Shown here piece after piece: positions 7,984 to 18,200 of a DNA stretch of 19,048 nucleotides; the first letter of the stretch is position 1; each line of letters begins with the position of its first letter. The stretch lies in NCBI GenBank assembly GCA_024196135.1, contig JAMQCK010000613.1, positions 1-19,048 of the forward strand, given 5' to 3'. The notes below the pieces were generated by a model. It saw only the letters and a list, made by a program, of their open reading frames with translations, did no database searches and had not been told where the DNA came from. The DNA is from Pleurotus ostreatus/Saccharomyces cerevisiae fusant (Eukaryota; Opisthokonta). A program made the translations under genes and the position numbers.

Positions 7984-9562
7984 CTACGACAAGCTCGCGC
8001 CCACAAACGTCGGCGCAGCACAAACACCCTTCTCCGTCCGAATCCTATGCACCGACTTCGTCTTCGGGTCCACCCACGCCGCCTCGCGGGACTCGAGGGT
8101 GGTGAAGTCGGGCTGTATCGTCTCGAAGATCTTCTTCTTCGGGTTGAGCTGCGAGAGCGGCTGCTTGTCCTCGAAGCCCTCGAAGAAGACGCGGTCGCCG
8201 GGCTTGCTGCCCTCGGGCGGGTTGACGATCTCGATGCCGGCGTCTTTGCCGTCGGGGTGGGTGGCGCAGAGGACCATGGCGAAGCTCTTGACGCCGCGCA
8301 TGGTGGCGGGCTTGAGGTTGCACTGGGGTGATGGGTAAGAGCGTGAATGTGGAGTAAGGGGAAATGGGGAACAAGACGTACGACAGCAATGAGCCACTTA
8401 TCGCGCATTTGCTCGATGGGGATGTATTTGACAAGGCCAGATACGACTGTGCGAGGACCGGTCTCTTCACCGATGTCGATTTTCTATAGGGCTGTCAGTC
8501 TTGTGCTATACGAAACTTGAGTGGGCGCTCAGTACCTCGACGTACAAGCCGTCGGCGTCGGGGTGCTTCTCGACTTTCGAATTCGTCAATGACTGGACAT
8601 CAGCTATGAAAGGTGAAACGACCTACCCTCGACGATTCTGCCTACTCGGAGGTCGACCATGCTGGGCGCAGGCTCGGCAGGCTCTTCAGGTGCCGGTGCA
8701 GCCTTCTTCTCCTTGACCTTCTTCTCAGTGGGTTGGCCTGGACAATCTTGTGAGTTTTCTTGTCAGAAAACAGAGGGTGAACGAGACACTTACCCTCCTT
8801 GGGCTTCTTCTCCTTCTTCTCTTTCTTCGCTGCCTGCTTCTCGCCTGCTGCCGGTTTGTCTGCTGCTGCTGGCGCAGCATCGGACGTGGACGCAGCGGCA
8901 GCGGCGGGCTTCTTCTCTTTCTTCTTCGGTGCCTCCTGGACGCGCTCCTGTTTGGGTGCGTTCTCGATATCGAAGGGGACGACAGCAAAGGCAGGTGCAA
9001 GGGGGTCTGCAACGGCGCGCACAGGGGGAAGGTGCTGGATGTGATCGAAGTGGCGCGTAACGGCGGGGACGGCGTAGTATTGCGCGGGCTGGAGCTGAGA
9101 GAGGACGGGGTGGAGTGCGCCGTAGAGAGCGACGTCTGCGGCAGTAAGGGTGTTCGCGACCGCGAAGGTGCGCGGGGTGAGGGTAGCATTGAGGTCCTAT
9201 AGCAGGGTGAGTGACGCGCCTGCACGATCGACGGGGATGCGCACCTTCAAGTCGGCCTCTTTGCCAACCTCACCCTTCGCGACCTTCTCAACCCACTGCG
9301 CGACCTCGGCCTTGTCCTTCTCGGTACGTCCGGCATAGTCCGGCGCGTCGACCTTGAGCACGAGATCCTTGAGAGGGGACTGCAGCGCGTCGGCGGCTGC
9401 GTGGAAGGGCATCTTGCGTACGGGGGCGGGGGTGGAGGTGAAGTTGGGGGTGAAGAGCTGGAGGAAGCTCGGGTAGAAGTAGCTGAGGGGCGGGGCGGAG
9501 ATGCTCGAGTACGAATGGGCGGACGAGGACACCAATCGCGGCAGCAATCGAGTCAAGATCAT
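7984..9562 (-). CDS. ARC1: Arc1/EMAP-II-type tRNA-binding aminoacylation cofactor
   Basis: Cofactor that in yeast binds tRNA and holds methionyl- and glutamyl-tRNA synthetases together. Exons in transcript order are 9562-9245, 9196-8794, 8737-8627, 8573-8536, 8483-8382 and 8322-7984; introns are 48, 56, 53, 52 and 59 nt, all in phase. Starting at the inner ATG (9412, [18 protein letters not shown]) the protein has 386 residues: a GST-C-like N-terminal part ([18 protein letters not shown]), a Lys/Ala-rich linker that would contact tRNA, and the EMAP-II OB-fold domain from about residue 217 ([58 protein letters not shown]). The in-frame ATG at 9562 adds 50 residues that are rich in Ser/Arg and have no acidic residue, like a mitochondrial presequence. 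The family identity is firm; which start is used is not decided by the sequence. Confidence 0.9.
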
Positions 9563-9901
9563 CGCGATGAGATTTCTCGGGCACACGTGACTGCCGAGGG
9601 GTCCGCGGGAGGGCGTAATGAGCGAACTTGGAGGCAACAAGGGCGCCTAAAGGCGTGAGCAGGTCGTACTACCCTGTGAGCCCAGCTCAATGCACCTGCG
9701 CTATGCTCCTGTCAGGGGAGATTATCTGCTGGAGACAAACTCACTCACCTGTCGCCCGACCTGTTAATTCCCTGGAAAACAAAAGAAAGGCGTTGAAAGC
9801 CTGCCAAAAACGGAACTTGCCACAGCCGGGCCGATCGCCGAGCTTAGCCATGCTGTTGCCTTCGAACTTCCCATCACTCTATCCGCCGCCACCTGGCGCT
9901 T
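9563..9901. promoter_or_regulatory. divergent promoter region, ARC1-like and LCCL genes
   Basis: About 339 bases between the outer ARC1 start and the LCCL gene start, reading away in both directions. No clear TATA box was seen. An upstream ORF for the LCCL gene starts inside it at 9850. Confidence 0.4.
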
Positions 9902-9930
9902 ATGGACGCCGCACACCTGCGCCAGAGTAG
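9850..9930 (+). promoter_or_regulatory. upstream ORF overlapping the LCCL gene start
   Basis: A 26-codon frame (MLLPSNFPSLYPPPP...) starts at an ATG with a good context (GCCATGC) and stops 29 bases past the main ATG at 9902, in another frame. If transcription starts upstream of 9850, it would reduce initiation at the main start, which has a weaker context (CTTATGG). No splice site that would fuse it to the main frame was found. Confidence 0.4.
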
Positions 9931-12047
9931 CAGCTCCGGCTCCTCCCTCACCCAGCGGAACGGCGATACCTCTTACCCTCCGCGCTCATCAAAGGCGACC
10001 CTCGAGCAAAGCTCCAGCGCCTTCGAGCCTGCCCTGAACTCCGATGCTGGCCGTCACCCTTCCTCCCCACCGGAGGGTCCCCCCTCTCGCGTACAGTTGT
10101 ATCTGGAGCGCAGACTCAACTCATTAGAGTTGAGTCACCCTCGCGCTTATGCTCGATTGCGCAAAGCGTTGCTGTATCTGCGGGGCCCTCGACCACCTAC
10201 TATCTTGTCAGGTACGTTGTCACATCCTTTGAGCATAGACAGAGTGATAACGCGAATGATTCCACAGATCCAAAGCCATGGCTTGACGTTGATATAACCT
10301 ATCGAAATCGCCGACTCTACGTACCCATCGAATCCATTTGGCTCAGGCTCACCCGCCCCTTCACCTCCCCCTTCATCTTCGCCATTCTCGTTGCCGCCTA
10401 CATCATCGGCTTATCCTTCCTTACTCGAGAACAATGGTACCTCACGCCTGAGGACTCATTCGTCGGATGCACGTCCACGTTCTGGCTCGCAAATAGCGGC
10501 TGCGGACTGGACGGGGCTGACTGCGCGCCGTTTGATAACCAGACGTTTGACTTCCGATGTCCAGCGTCATGCGCGGGTACAATCCTGCAGAACCCGCGTA
10601 CTATAGGCGCAGAGCAGATGGCTTACAAGCCTCTCATAGTCGGTGGTGGCGATGATAACCAAACCTACCGAGGTGATTCCTTCATTTGCGCATCAGCCAT
10701 ACAGGCGTAAGTATTGCACTCGCCTATAGGTTTCTCGCATGCTTATCCCTCGTTAGCGGTCTCATCGACGACTCGAAGGGTGGCTGCGCAAGTCTCTCGC
10801 TCATCGGAAACTTCACCGACTTCATTGGCACCACTGCGCACTCCCTAGAGTCTATCGGCTTTCCCACCGTCTTCCCTCTCTCCTTCCGCTTTTCGGACTC
10901 GACACCCCTCACACATTGCACCGACATCCGCTGGCCCGTCCTCGCCTTCGATGTCGTCATCTCCTTCCTTGTCTTCACGCTTTTCCGACCGCACCCCATA
11001 GCCCGTTTCTGGACCCTCATCTGTATCGGGTTTTGGCACGTCGGGCTGTTTTCGCAACCCAACAAGGAGCCGCCTGAGCTCTCAGACCTCTTTGCGACGT
11101 TCCTGCCCTGCCTATTCATGAGCTACGTGCTCTGGCGCCTTGCCTTTCGTTGGGTGATGCCCGCGTTTGAGCGTGCGCCACTGGAAGGCGCCGTGTGGTA
11201 TCTGGGTCCCTTTTGGGTGGGCATCCTGACGGGGTACACGACGGACCGCCTGCCGTTGCAGCGCCTATACGCGCCAGACTTGGCGAAGCGTTCCGGTGCA
11301 GTGGCGACGCTCGTCGTTATCATCATCATCGTTGTCCTTACTGCACTGAACCAGGTGAGGGTGATCAGGAAGACGGGATGGCTGGCACACTACGTTAAGT
11401 GGTATGTCATTGGCGGCCTGGTCGTGATGGTTCTCGCGCTGCTACCGACATTGAACCTGCGAATACACCATTACTTCTTGGCGCTGGTGCTGTTGCCGGG
11501 GACGGCGTGGCCAACAAGACCATCCGCGGTGTACCAGGGATTCTTGTTGGGGCTATTCCTCAATGGCGCGGCGGCGTACGGATTTGATTCCATTTTGCAG
11601 ACCGCGGCGGAGGTCAGTACCGTGTACAGTCCTTCTTGTGGACGTCTCTCACCTCCTTCTAGCTTCGTGACGACGCAACCATTGGCTCTGACCTTCCGAC
11701 GTTCCTTACCAATTCGAGCACCTATAATGCCTCCATCCCGTGGGACAACCAGACCATAGAATGGGCCCCGTTGCCCAACAGCGACTGGGATGGCTTCGTA
11801 TTGCTGGTAGACGACGTAGAACGATATGCGGGCGACGCGCTGAACTACACACTCGCGGCCCTTAACCAGAGCTTGCCGCATTTCTTCCGCCTCGCGGTAC
11901 GTGTTACGCGCGATCCTCCATCTGACGCGACACTCACCCACACCCCATCAGCTGTCCTCGAGCGGGACCACGGGCGACTTTACGAACGCCGCCACGCTCT
12001 ACCCCAATGGCACGTTCGTAGACCCCGAGCCCGGGGCCTCTTACTAA
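9902..12047 (+). CDS. LCCL-domain polytopic membrane protein
   Basis: Exons 9902-10211, 10268-10706, 10757-11612, 11663-11896 and 11952-12047; introns of 56, 50, 50, 50 and 55 nt are the joins considered, four of which apply in order (56, 50, 50, 55), all in phase, giving 644 residues. A Ser/Pro-rich cytosolic N-terminus precedes a first membrane segment at about 138-155. An extracellular or luminal LCCL domain follows at about 168-300: VGCTSTFWLANSGCG, DCAPFDNQTFDFRCPASC, LQNPRTIG, YKPLIVGGG, YRGDSFICASAIQAG. Cys-rich spacing and the YRGDSFICxxAI signature are diagnostic. About eight hydrophobic segments then span exon 3 (for example VATLVVIIIIVVLTAL and YVIGGLVVMVLALL). The C-terminal part carries several Asn-X-Ser/Thr sites (NSS, NAS, NQT, NYT, NQS), which fits a luminal or outer tail. 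Fungal proteins of this architecture are common, but their role is not established. Confidence 0.88.
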
Positions 12048-12512
12048 ATTATCTGCGCGTGCTGTTGGCCAATGGGCCGTGGACTGTTCGCTCATGGACT
12101 TCGGATGGTTGGTTGTTCCTGCTTGTATACAACCTATAATGTTGCACTATATACCGTTGTGGTCATGCTGAGCCGCTGTTGAGGCCCTCGCCCATCGATA
12201 GCAGATATGGTGGAGAAGAAGCGCTTCGGGAGGATCGCCTTCCTAATTGCACGAGCATGGGTTGTGAGCTGGTGTCGATCACGTGGTTTGATGAACGGAG
12301 GCAATCAATAACATGGGACTCGATCAGGCAGCTTGGCGCGAACTCCCATCCTTTCCCACTGCTATAAAGCTGCTGTTGAGCCTGTCTACTGCACTCACTC
12401 TGACTCGTTGTTACACTTGCGCTATCTCTCTACCTCGGTCTACGCTTGCAGCGAAAGAGGTCGAAGACAAAGGCGCACGCTAGCACAATAGCCGCGATTA
12501 GATCGTGTCATT
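12048..12512. other. intergenic region, LCCL gene to zinc-finger gene
   Basis: About 465 bases holding the LCCL 3' flank and the next promoter. The only clear element is a TATA box near 12363. No coding frame was supported on either strand. Confidence 0.45.
12363..12369 (+). promoter_or_regulatory. TATA-box candidate
   Basis: TATAAAG, about 144 bases upstream of the ATG at 12513, followed by a C/T-rich stretch (CTACTGCACTCACTCTGAC) typical of fungal transcription starts. Confidence 0.5.
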
Positions 12513-13551
12513 ATGGCAGCGTCGGGCAGCTGGCCAGCGTTCCAGGACTCCTACCGTGCGTTGCAATACATGCAACACAATGCGTAGCTAACTTAATGCA
12601 GTCTTCAGGCTGTCCAGAGTCTCCCACAAATTCTACTGCACCCTCTGCTTCCCGCCCGGCCAGGGAAAGGCGCGCCACATGACCGCGCCTGAGGCCCTCG
12701 AGCACGAACGCAACGATGTCAACCACCGCAAGCGCCTCGAAGGACGCCCTGTCACCCCACCGCCCCCTCCCACCGTCTCACCTCACGCCCTCACTGCCGA
12801 TCACCTAAAGGGCCTGGGCTCGTATTGCTCGCCGACCGCCTTCTGCTACGCCGACGACGTCAACTACCAGGTGGCGTTTTGGAATCGCAGCTCGGCTGGT
12901 GCGCAGCGCGGGGAGATCCTGCGCTGGGAGGATTTCTTCAGTAGCCTCGACGCGCGCCGGGAGAAGGCTATGAGCTGGGAGGACCCGCCTGAATACGAGG
13001 ACGTCGATGATTACGGTGTCATCGTTGGCCCTACGCTCCCCGGCGCGGAAGTACGGAAGGTCAAGCGCCATCTTGTAGAGTGGGGCTCGTCGGGTAGTGA
13101 GGCGGAGTGGGCGCAGCCAGCCCAACCAGCCGAGAACAACTGGGGCGAAGACGAGGCTCAGGGCTGGGGAACTACCCCAGACTGGGAAGGCGCGGGCCAG
13201 AATGGTTGGGACGAATGCAGGAAGGCAGCTTGGCAAGAGGAACGGCGGAAGGAGCTGGAGGAGAACGAAGTCGTGGAGAACCTCTGGGCGGACTACGACC
13301 CGGAAGCGGCTGACAGGGCGCGAAGAGGGAAGCGCGGCGGCTTTAGCGGGAAGTGGGGGAGGGACCAGGAGAAGGCAAGAGTTCGCTCGGAGAAGAAAGG
13401 GAAGGGACAGCGCCAGAACAAGCAGCAGCCTCAGAAGGGCGCACCTCAGGAGAACAAGCGCACGCGACCTAATAAGGCGGTGCCAGCGGAGAAGGGGTCG
13501 AAGAAGGTTCCTCGCAAGCCGCGATGGTTCACTGAGGAGGTCGAGGCCTGA
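12513..13551 (+). CDS. zinc-finger-like protein with Trp-rich acidic and basic regions
   Basis: Two exons, 12513-12555 and 12602-13551, with a 46-nt intron (GTGCGT...GCTAAC...ATGCAG), give 330 residues starting MAASGSWPAFQDSYLFRLSR. An unspliced start at 12679 would lose the conserved-looking N-terminus. Residues 26-56 contain FYCTLC, GKARHM, ALEHERNDVNH: Cys27-x2-Cys30 with His49-x6-His56 could bind zinc as a C2H2 or U1-type finger. The middle is acidic and rich in Trp (EDPPEYEDVDDYGVIVGP, NNWGEDEAQGWGT, DWEGAGQNGWDE). The last 100 residues are strongly basic, low in complexity (KGKGQRQNKQQPQKG) and end in KPRWFTEEVEA. A nucleic-acid or nuclear role is plausible from the finger and basic tail, but I do not recognise the family and assign no function. 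Confidence 0.75.
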
Positions 13552-14107
13552 GCGCTGTGCGCCGTAGCTTGCCGCGCTTGTCGTCCGCGCTCACGGGTCC
13601 GTTGACTCGGACGTATAATTTCATTCTACACATCTGGTCTCATTTCTCTCTTGCTCTCTTCTGGATCTCGGATACGACACTCATATCATACACAAATTAG
13701 CATACTAAATACCAACGCATACGTATACTATACTGGAAGTGCTTGCTGAAGTCAATAAAAAGATAAATTCAAATGCTTTATGGCCGCCACTTTCCCCTTT
13801 TGGACTTGCCTTTATGAAAGAATTGATGGGACAGCAATTCGACTTACTTTCGATCCCTGACAACTCTACATGCACTAGGCAGTGATATACGGTCGTTCCG
13901 CTGCTGTTATAGGCAGCGTTTAATGAACTCAAGGCAGTGGCGGCACAAAAGGGCGTCACTGCCTGTCAGGAGTTGGGCCGATCTCACGTGCGCGGAGGAT
14001 GAAGCCATGACGTGGGGGCACTGCTCATCCGTGGCGCGCAGTCGGTACAAAAGGACGGCAAAGCTTTTCGCAGAATTCACTTTTCCGCTCTCACACTCAC
14101 CAACACC
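13552..14107. other. intergenic region with AT-rich core
   Basis: About 556 bases. The middle (about 13610-13830) is clearly AT-rich compared with its surroundings and probably holds the 3' end of the zinc-finger gene. An 84-codon minus-strand frame (13959-13705) overlaps it but has no coding look. The right part (about 14040-14107) has a TATA-like TACAAAAG (14045-14052) and a C/T-rich leader before the WW gene ATG. Confidence 0.45.
13754..13759 (+). terminator. possible polyadenylation signal
   Basis: AATAAA in the AT-rich spacer, about 200 bases after the zinc-finger gene stop. It is the only exact match in this spacer that I noticed. Confidence 0.35.
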
Positions 14108-14944
14108 ATGAGTTACGATGAACACGATTTACCTGAAGGATGGACGAGGCAGATGCATGAGGGGACCCCATTCTATGTGCGTAGAGCCTGCATTAACCCC
14201 TGTTACCCACATGTTGACGAGCATGAACAGGTTGACACGAGAGCGAACCCACCACGCTCGATATGGGTACACCCCTACGAGGACGAGCAGTTCCTGCGCG
14301 AGAACCCTGGAGTACGGCCTGGAGTAGCACGAAGGCCATCGGTATCGCCGGAACCTAGCTCTGTGGGCGACCGCGGTCTCTTCGGCAGCAGCCACAATTA
14401 CCAGCCGCCGATGGGCCAGCCCTCGAAGCACGGCAAGGCCGCGCTGGTCGAGAAGTTGATCAAGAAAGTGATGCACTCGAAGTCGGGGCACCATCAACAA
14501 CAGCAGTACTACCCACCCAGCCAGGGCATGTCCTCACATTATGGACGACCACAGCATGGCGGTATGGGAGGTTCCCCCTTCGGTGGTGGAGGGCCCGGGA
14601 TGGGCATGGGGATGGGCATGGGACATAACCCGGGGCATCATGGACACCAGAGTTTCGGAGGGGGTGGAATGGGAGGAGGACCGATGTTCGTGCAGCAGGG
14701 CCGCCCACATCGTCGCATGGGAGGTGGTATGGGAGGCATGGGCATGCCGCTCATGGGCGGTATGGCCGGGGGATTACTGTTGGGTGAGATGCTTGATGGG
14801 CCTGATCATTACGGCGGCGGCTTCGGAGGTGGCGATTACGGCGGAGGGGGAGGCGATTGGGGAGCTGGAGGTGGTGACTTTGGTGGCGGAGGCGGAGGAT
14901 TTGGGGGCGGCGACTTCGGTGGTGGGGGTGGAGGAGGGTTCTAA
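14108..14944 (+). CDS. WW-domain protein with glycine-rich tail
   Basis: Exons 14108-14176 and 14231-14944 give 260 residues. The 54-nt intron (14177-14230, GTGCGT...TTGAC...AACAG) interrupts the WW domain; removing it restores LPEGWTRQMHEGTPFYVDT followed by RSIWVHP, with Trp12 and Trp35 at the canonical 22-residue gap and Pro38 after them. WW domains bind proline-rich partners. After the domain come DEQFLRENP and a polar linker with Gln/His/Tyr (HHQQQQYY). The second half is Gly/Met-rich, then Gly/Asp/Tyr/Phe repeats (GGGFGGGDYGGGGG), a low-complexity, prion-like composition. A short hydrophobic patch (MGGMAGGLLLGEML) sits in the Gly-rich part. The intron length is a multiple of three and has no in-frame stop, so unspliced transcripts stay in frame but break the WW domain. 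No partner or pathway can be named. Confidence 0.82.
   Translation: MSYDEHDLPEGWTRQMHEGTPFYVRRACINPCYPHVDEHEQVDTRANPPRSIWVHPYEDEQFLRENPGVRPGVARRPSVSPEPSSVGDRGLFGSSHNYQPPMGQPSKHGKAALVEKLIKKVMHSKSGHHQQQQYYPPSQGMSSHYGRPQHGGMGGSPFGGGGPGMGMGMGMGHNPGHHGHQSFGGGGMGGGPMFVQQGRPHRRMGGGMGGMGMPLMGGMAGGLLLGEMLDGPDHYGGGFGGGDYGGGGGDWGAGGGDFGGGGGGFGGGDFGGGGGGGF
14560..14941 (+). repeat. glycine-codon low-complexity repeat region
   Basis: Degenerate GGN-rich repeats encode the Gly-rich tail of the WW protein. Near 14599-14622 a 12-base unit (ATGGGCATGGGG and a close copy) is repeated in tandem, encoding Met-Gly repeats. This kind of tract is prone to length change. Confidence 0.7.
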
Positions 14945-15242
14945 GCGGACACTTACTTACTGACATGGACTGGGACTGAGGCCGTACTGTATCAATAGCT
15001 TTGTGTATACTGTGTAACGACAGAACGATATGCTTCGAAGCAATGCCTTGCCGCTAGAATGGGTCGCGCTAAGTCAAGGAATATATCTCCTACATCTCAA
15101 CGATGCTCTGGCTCGCTGAGGACGAGCTGCAGCCCGATTACGAGCGAGTGCAAGGTTCGGATGAGGAGAAGAGGCAAGGGCGTCCACGTGCCAAAGTTCG
15201 CGTCAGAGGGTTTACCGTACTTGGCGCTTGCCATCGCGCACG
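14945..15242. promoter_or_regulatory. spacer and leader of the TRAPPC8 gene
   Basis: About 298 bases between two genes of the same orientation. It must contain the WW gene 3' end and the TRAPPC8 promoter. Two upstream ORFs are present: 15030-15119 (29 codons) and 15103-15255 (50 codons), the second overlapping the main start in another frame. No TATA box is clear. Confidence 0.45.
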
Positions 15243-15255
15243 ATGGCGCCGGTGA
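15103..15255 (+). promoter_or_regulatory. upstream ORF overlapping the TRAPPC8 start
   Basis: A 50-codon frame starting MLWLAEDELQPDYERVQG has A at -3 and ends 13 bases inside the main coding region, out of frame. It is hydrophilic. It could be a translated uORF, part of an unrecognised exon, or chance if transcription starts downstream. I found no splice joining it to the TRAPPC8 frame. Confidence 0.35.
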
Positions 15256-18200
15256 TACTCTCGTCGCTCAGCCCACATATATGCGTCCTCCCATCGCAAG
15301 ACTTAGAAGAGCTCCTCGAGGCCTCTGGTCTTCCGGACCTGCCATCTATCCTCCAGTCCTTCTCCCCGCTTCCCCAAGGTGCGCCCATATGTTCCCCTGC
15401 GCGTTAGCGTGCAAGCTGACAGAGAACAGTGACGACGCGTACTTCTACGCTGACCTCTGTCCCCCATGCGTCCTTCGCCCTGCGATTCTCTGACTTGCGC
15501 GAGATTGAGGAGGCCTGCAAGGAAGATGAGGAGCGCCGCGCCATGCGGACATTAGACTGGATCGGAGGCCGTATAAATGCCAAATGCAAGGCATGGGTGG
15601 ACGAAGCGACGAAGAGCGCGCCGGGAGCGAAGGAACCCTGGTGGGATGAGCTCAGGCGCTGTGCGGAGGGCGACAATGTGCCCGACAAGAACGAGTGTTG
15701 GAATCACCCGTCTGCGAGTGCGTATGCTTGATCGTCTATGCTTGAGCGCCTGCTAACGAATGTATAGTCATGCTGGCCGTGTCTACCAATACAGCGAACC
15801 CTTTGCAAGCCATTTCGATGCTGCACTCACGCGCGATCGACCTTCCGCAGTGGGTAGACCCGGCATGCCTGAAGTACACGCTCATCCTGCACACTCCCAA
15901 CTCCTCCCTATCTGACGACGAGTAAGCACCTTCTGCCAATATATCCGCTCGTCGAATGACCATGCATCAGGGCTCAAGCGCTCTACAACGCCGTCAAGAA
16001 GCAGTATGGACTACATAGCTATTTGCTTTCCCTCACATTCCCCTCGCCGCCACCAGACCCCGTCCCTGTCCCTGCGCTTATGCCCAGATTACCGCGTCCT
16101 ACCGCGGAAGGATCTACGCCGGAAGCACCACCGCTCAGCTCACTGCGGCTATGCGAGGCTGACATTCAGACGACTGCGAGGTTCACTCGTGAATTCGTAG
16201 TAATGTCACTTATCCCATGGATGGAACAGCGCGTTATGGAGTGGAACGAGAATGTGAGCGCTTAGAGCTTCACGAGAACATCGCAGCCTGACAGCCTTCA
16301 CTCAGTTTGTATCTGCCAGACGCTTGCCCTCTCGCCTTTTCTCCTCTACACGGCGCCTTTTCGGATCCGCATCCGCGTCACCAGCGCCTGCAACCCCACA
16401 ACACCATGCAGGCTCATCATCTGTCTCATATACACCTCATCGCGCATCCACTTATGCCGCGCCTTCGTCGAATGCAGCAGGCGCAGTAGGCCCGCCGCCA
16501 CAACCGCGTCGGCTTGCTGAATTCTCTACCATCCTTGGCGACTTCAAGCTCGCTGTGTCCGTGTGGGAGGCGATGAGGAAGGATGGAAAGGGTGGTTGGG
16601 TGAGCTAGTTTCTGCGCGACTTGGGTGGTTGGTTTATGTTCTGCCAGGATATCCTGCCGTTACTGCTCTCTCCATCACCGACTTTGTCGGCGTATGCGTC
16701 TGCGAGTCTTGCGTCGCTGATGAATGTGCCGCATCCACCATCAGAGATACCAGCGCACGTTCAAGTGAAGTCGCTAGTGTATGCTGTACGGTGGGCAGCA
16801 GGGATAGACCAGGCAGACTTCCTGAGCGACGAACTGGAAGGTGAGAGGTGGTTGGCATGGGCGTCCGGTGATGTACGTGTGCTCACTGCTTGTGATTATC
16901 GGTGCTCACACCCCATCGACTAGGCAGAAGAAGCACCGTCGTCGTTGCTACTGGCACATGCGGCCCATCTCAGCGCATTCAGGAAGCGAGCTCCTAAGCT
17001 TCGAAGAGCGGGCTTGTGGTACGTCTCCGCTGCGAAGAGGCTGGAGAAGTGCGGCATCGTGAGTACGCGTACTGGTCTGATATCGCCGTGTACTGAGCCA
17101 AAATTGCAGCGTCCTCTGACCATCCACTTCCTCCGCGTGGCGCACGAGCTATTTTCTGCGCCGCCGCCGTACGCAAATGCGCTCACGCTGTCCCCGTCTT
17201 TCTGGGATTCGGAGAATGTACCAGCTCCTTCACTTTCAGGAAAGATGAGCGATGAGCAGAGGACTGGCTGGGAAGAGATGATGACGGGGATAGAGCAACC
17301 CTTAGGTACGTGAAGAATGCGTGCTGCACCAGATTCGTACTCACAATTCGACAGGACGGCTCTTGTACACGAACGGCGATGTTGTCGCAGCGATCGAGCT
17401 ATTCTTGTCTCTGCTACGGCTCACTGTCAAGGTCAACCTTAACACCCCTACTTGGAGGACAGCCGACGCAGCCTTGACCAACGGCGCTGTCGACGGCGAG
17501 AAGGCATCTGCACCTCCTGAGGGTAAGGATAAGCCATTCCTGGACGACTTCAGAACCGCGTACTCGGTATGTATATTCAGTGCCAAATGGTTGTGAAGCT
17601 GTAGCTTACAGTTTGACAGCACTACCTTTCGACGCTCTCCTCACCGAATGATAGCGAAGTTAAGGTTGAGTTGCCGTTCCGCTTCTCGCAAGCGCGAGAG
17701 ACTAAGGTCCGCGTACCGGGGAACACGTTGGGTGGAAAGGCGGTCAGCAATGCGTGGGCGGCAAGGGAGGATGTGTGGAAGTCTTTCGCGAAGAAACAGG
17801 GACTGTCGACGCCGAAAGGGTTCTTGGTTGACTGCGACGATAGCGCACCGATTGTAGCTGGTAAGTATGTTCCGGCATGGTAGGGCGAGGCTGACGTGGT
17901 CAACAGAAACTTTCTGGGTTGACGTCGCCCTGCGAAATCCTCTGGAGGCCGACGTATTCTTGAACAACCTGACCCTCAAGCTTGCGGACGAAGACGTTGG
18001 TGGAGTGGATATCGAGGTGCTCGACGATATCCAGCTGGGCCCTCGCGAAACGCGTACTGTAAGTGCCTTGAGCTCATCTCAACCCGTTGTATCTGATCAT
18101 GCTATAGATCCCCATCGCCGTCACTGCGCATCGTCCAGCCTCACTCACTTTCGCATACGTGACATACACCTTTTTGTCGCTTCTTCCTGCCAAAGAGCCG

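Noticed and set aside
8047..9202. Long plus-strand frames antisense to the ARC1-like gene
   Set aside because: They are Leu/Ser/Arg-rich shadows of GC-rich coding exons; the minus-strand frame splices into a recognisable protein.
13705..13959. 84-codon minus-strand frame in the AT-rich spacer
   Set aside because: No motif, no supporting promoter or splice context, and an AT-rich composition unlike neighbouring exons.
14050..14090. Heat-shock-element-like TTC/GAA pattern before the WW gene
   Set aside because: The spacing does not match the nTTCnnGAAn repeat of true elements.
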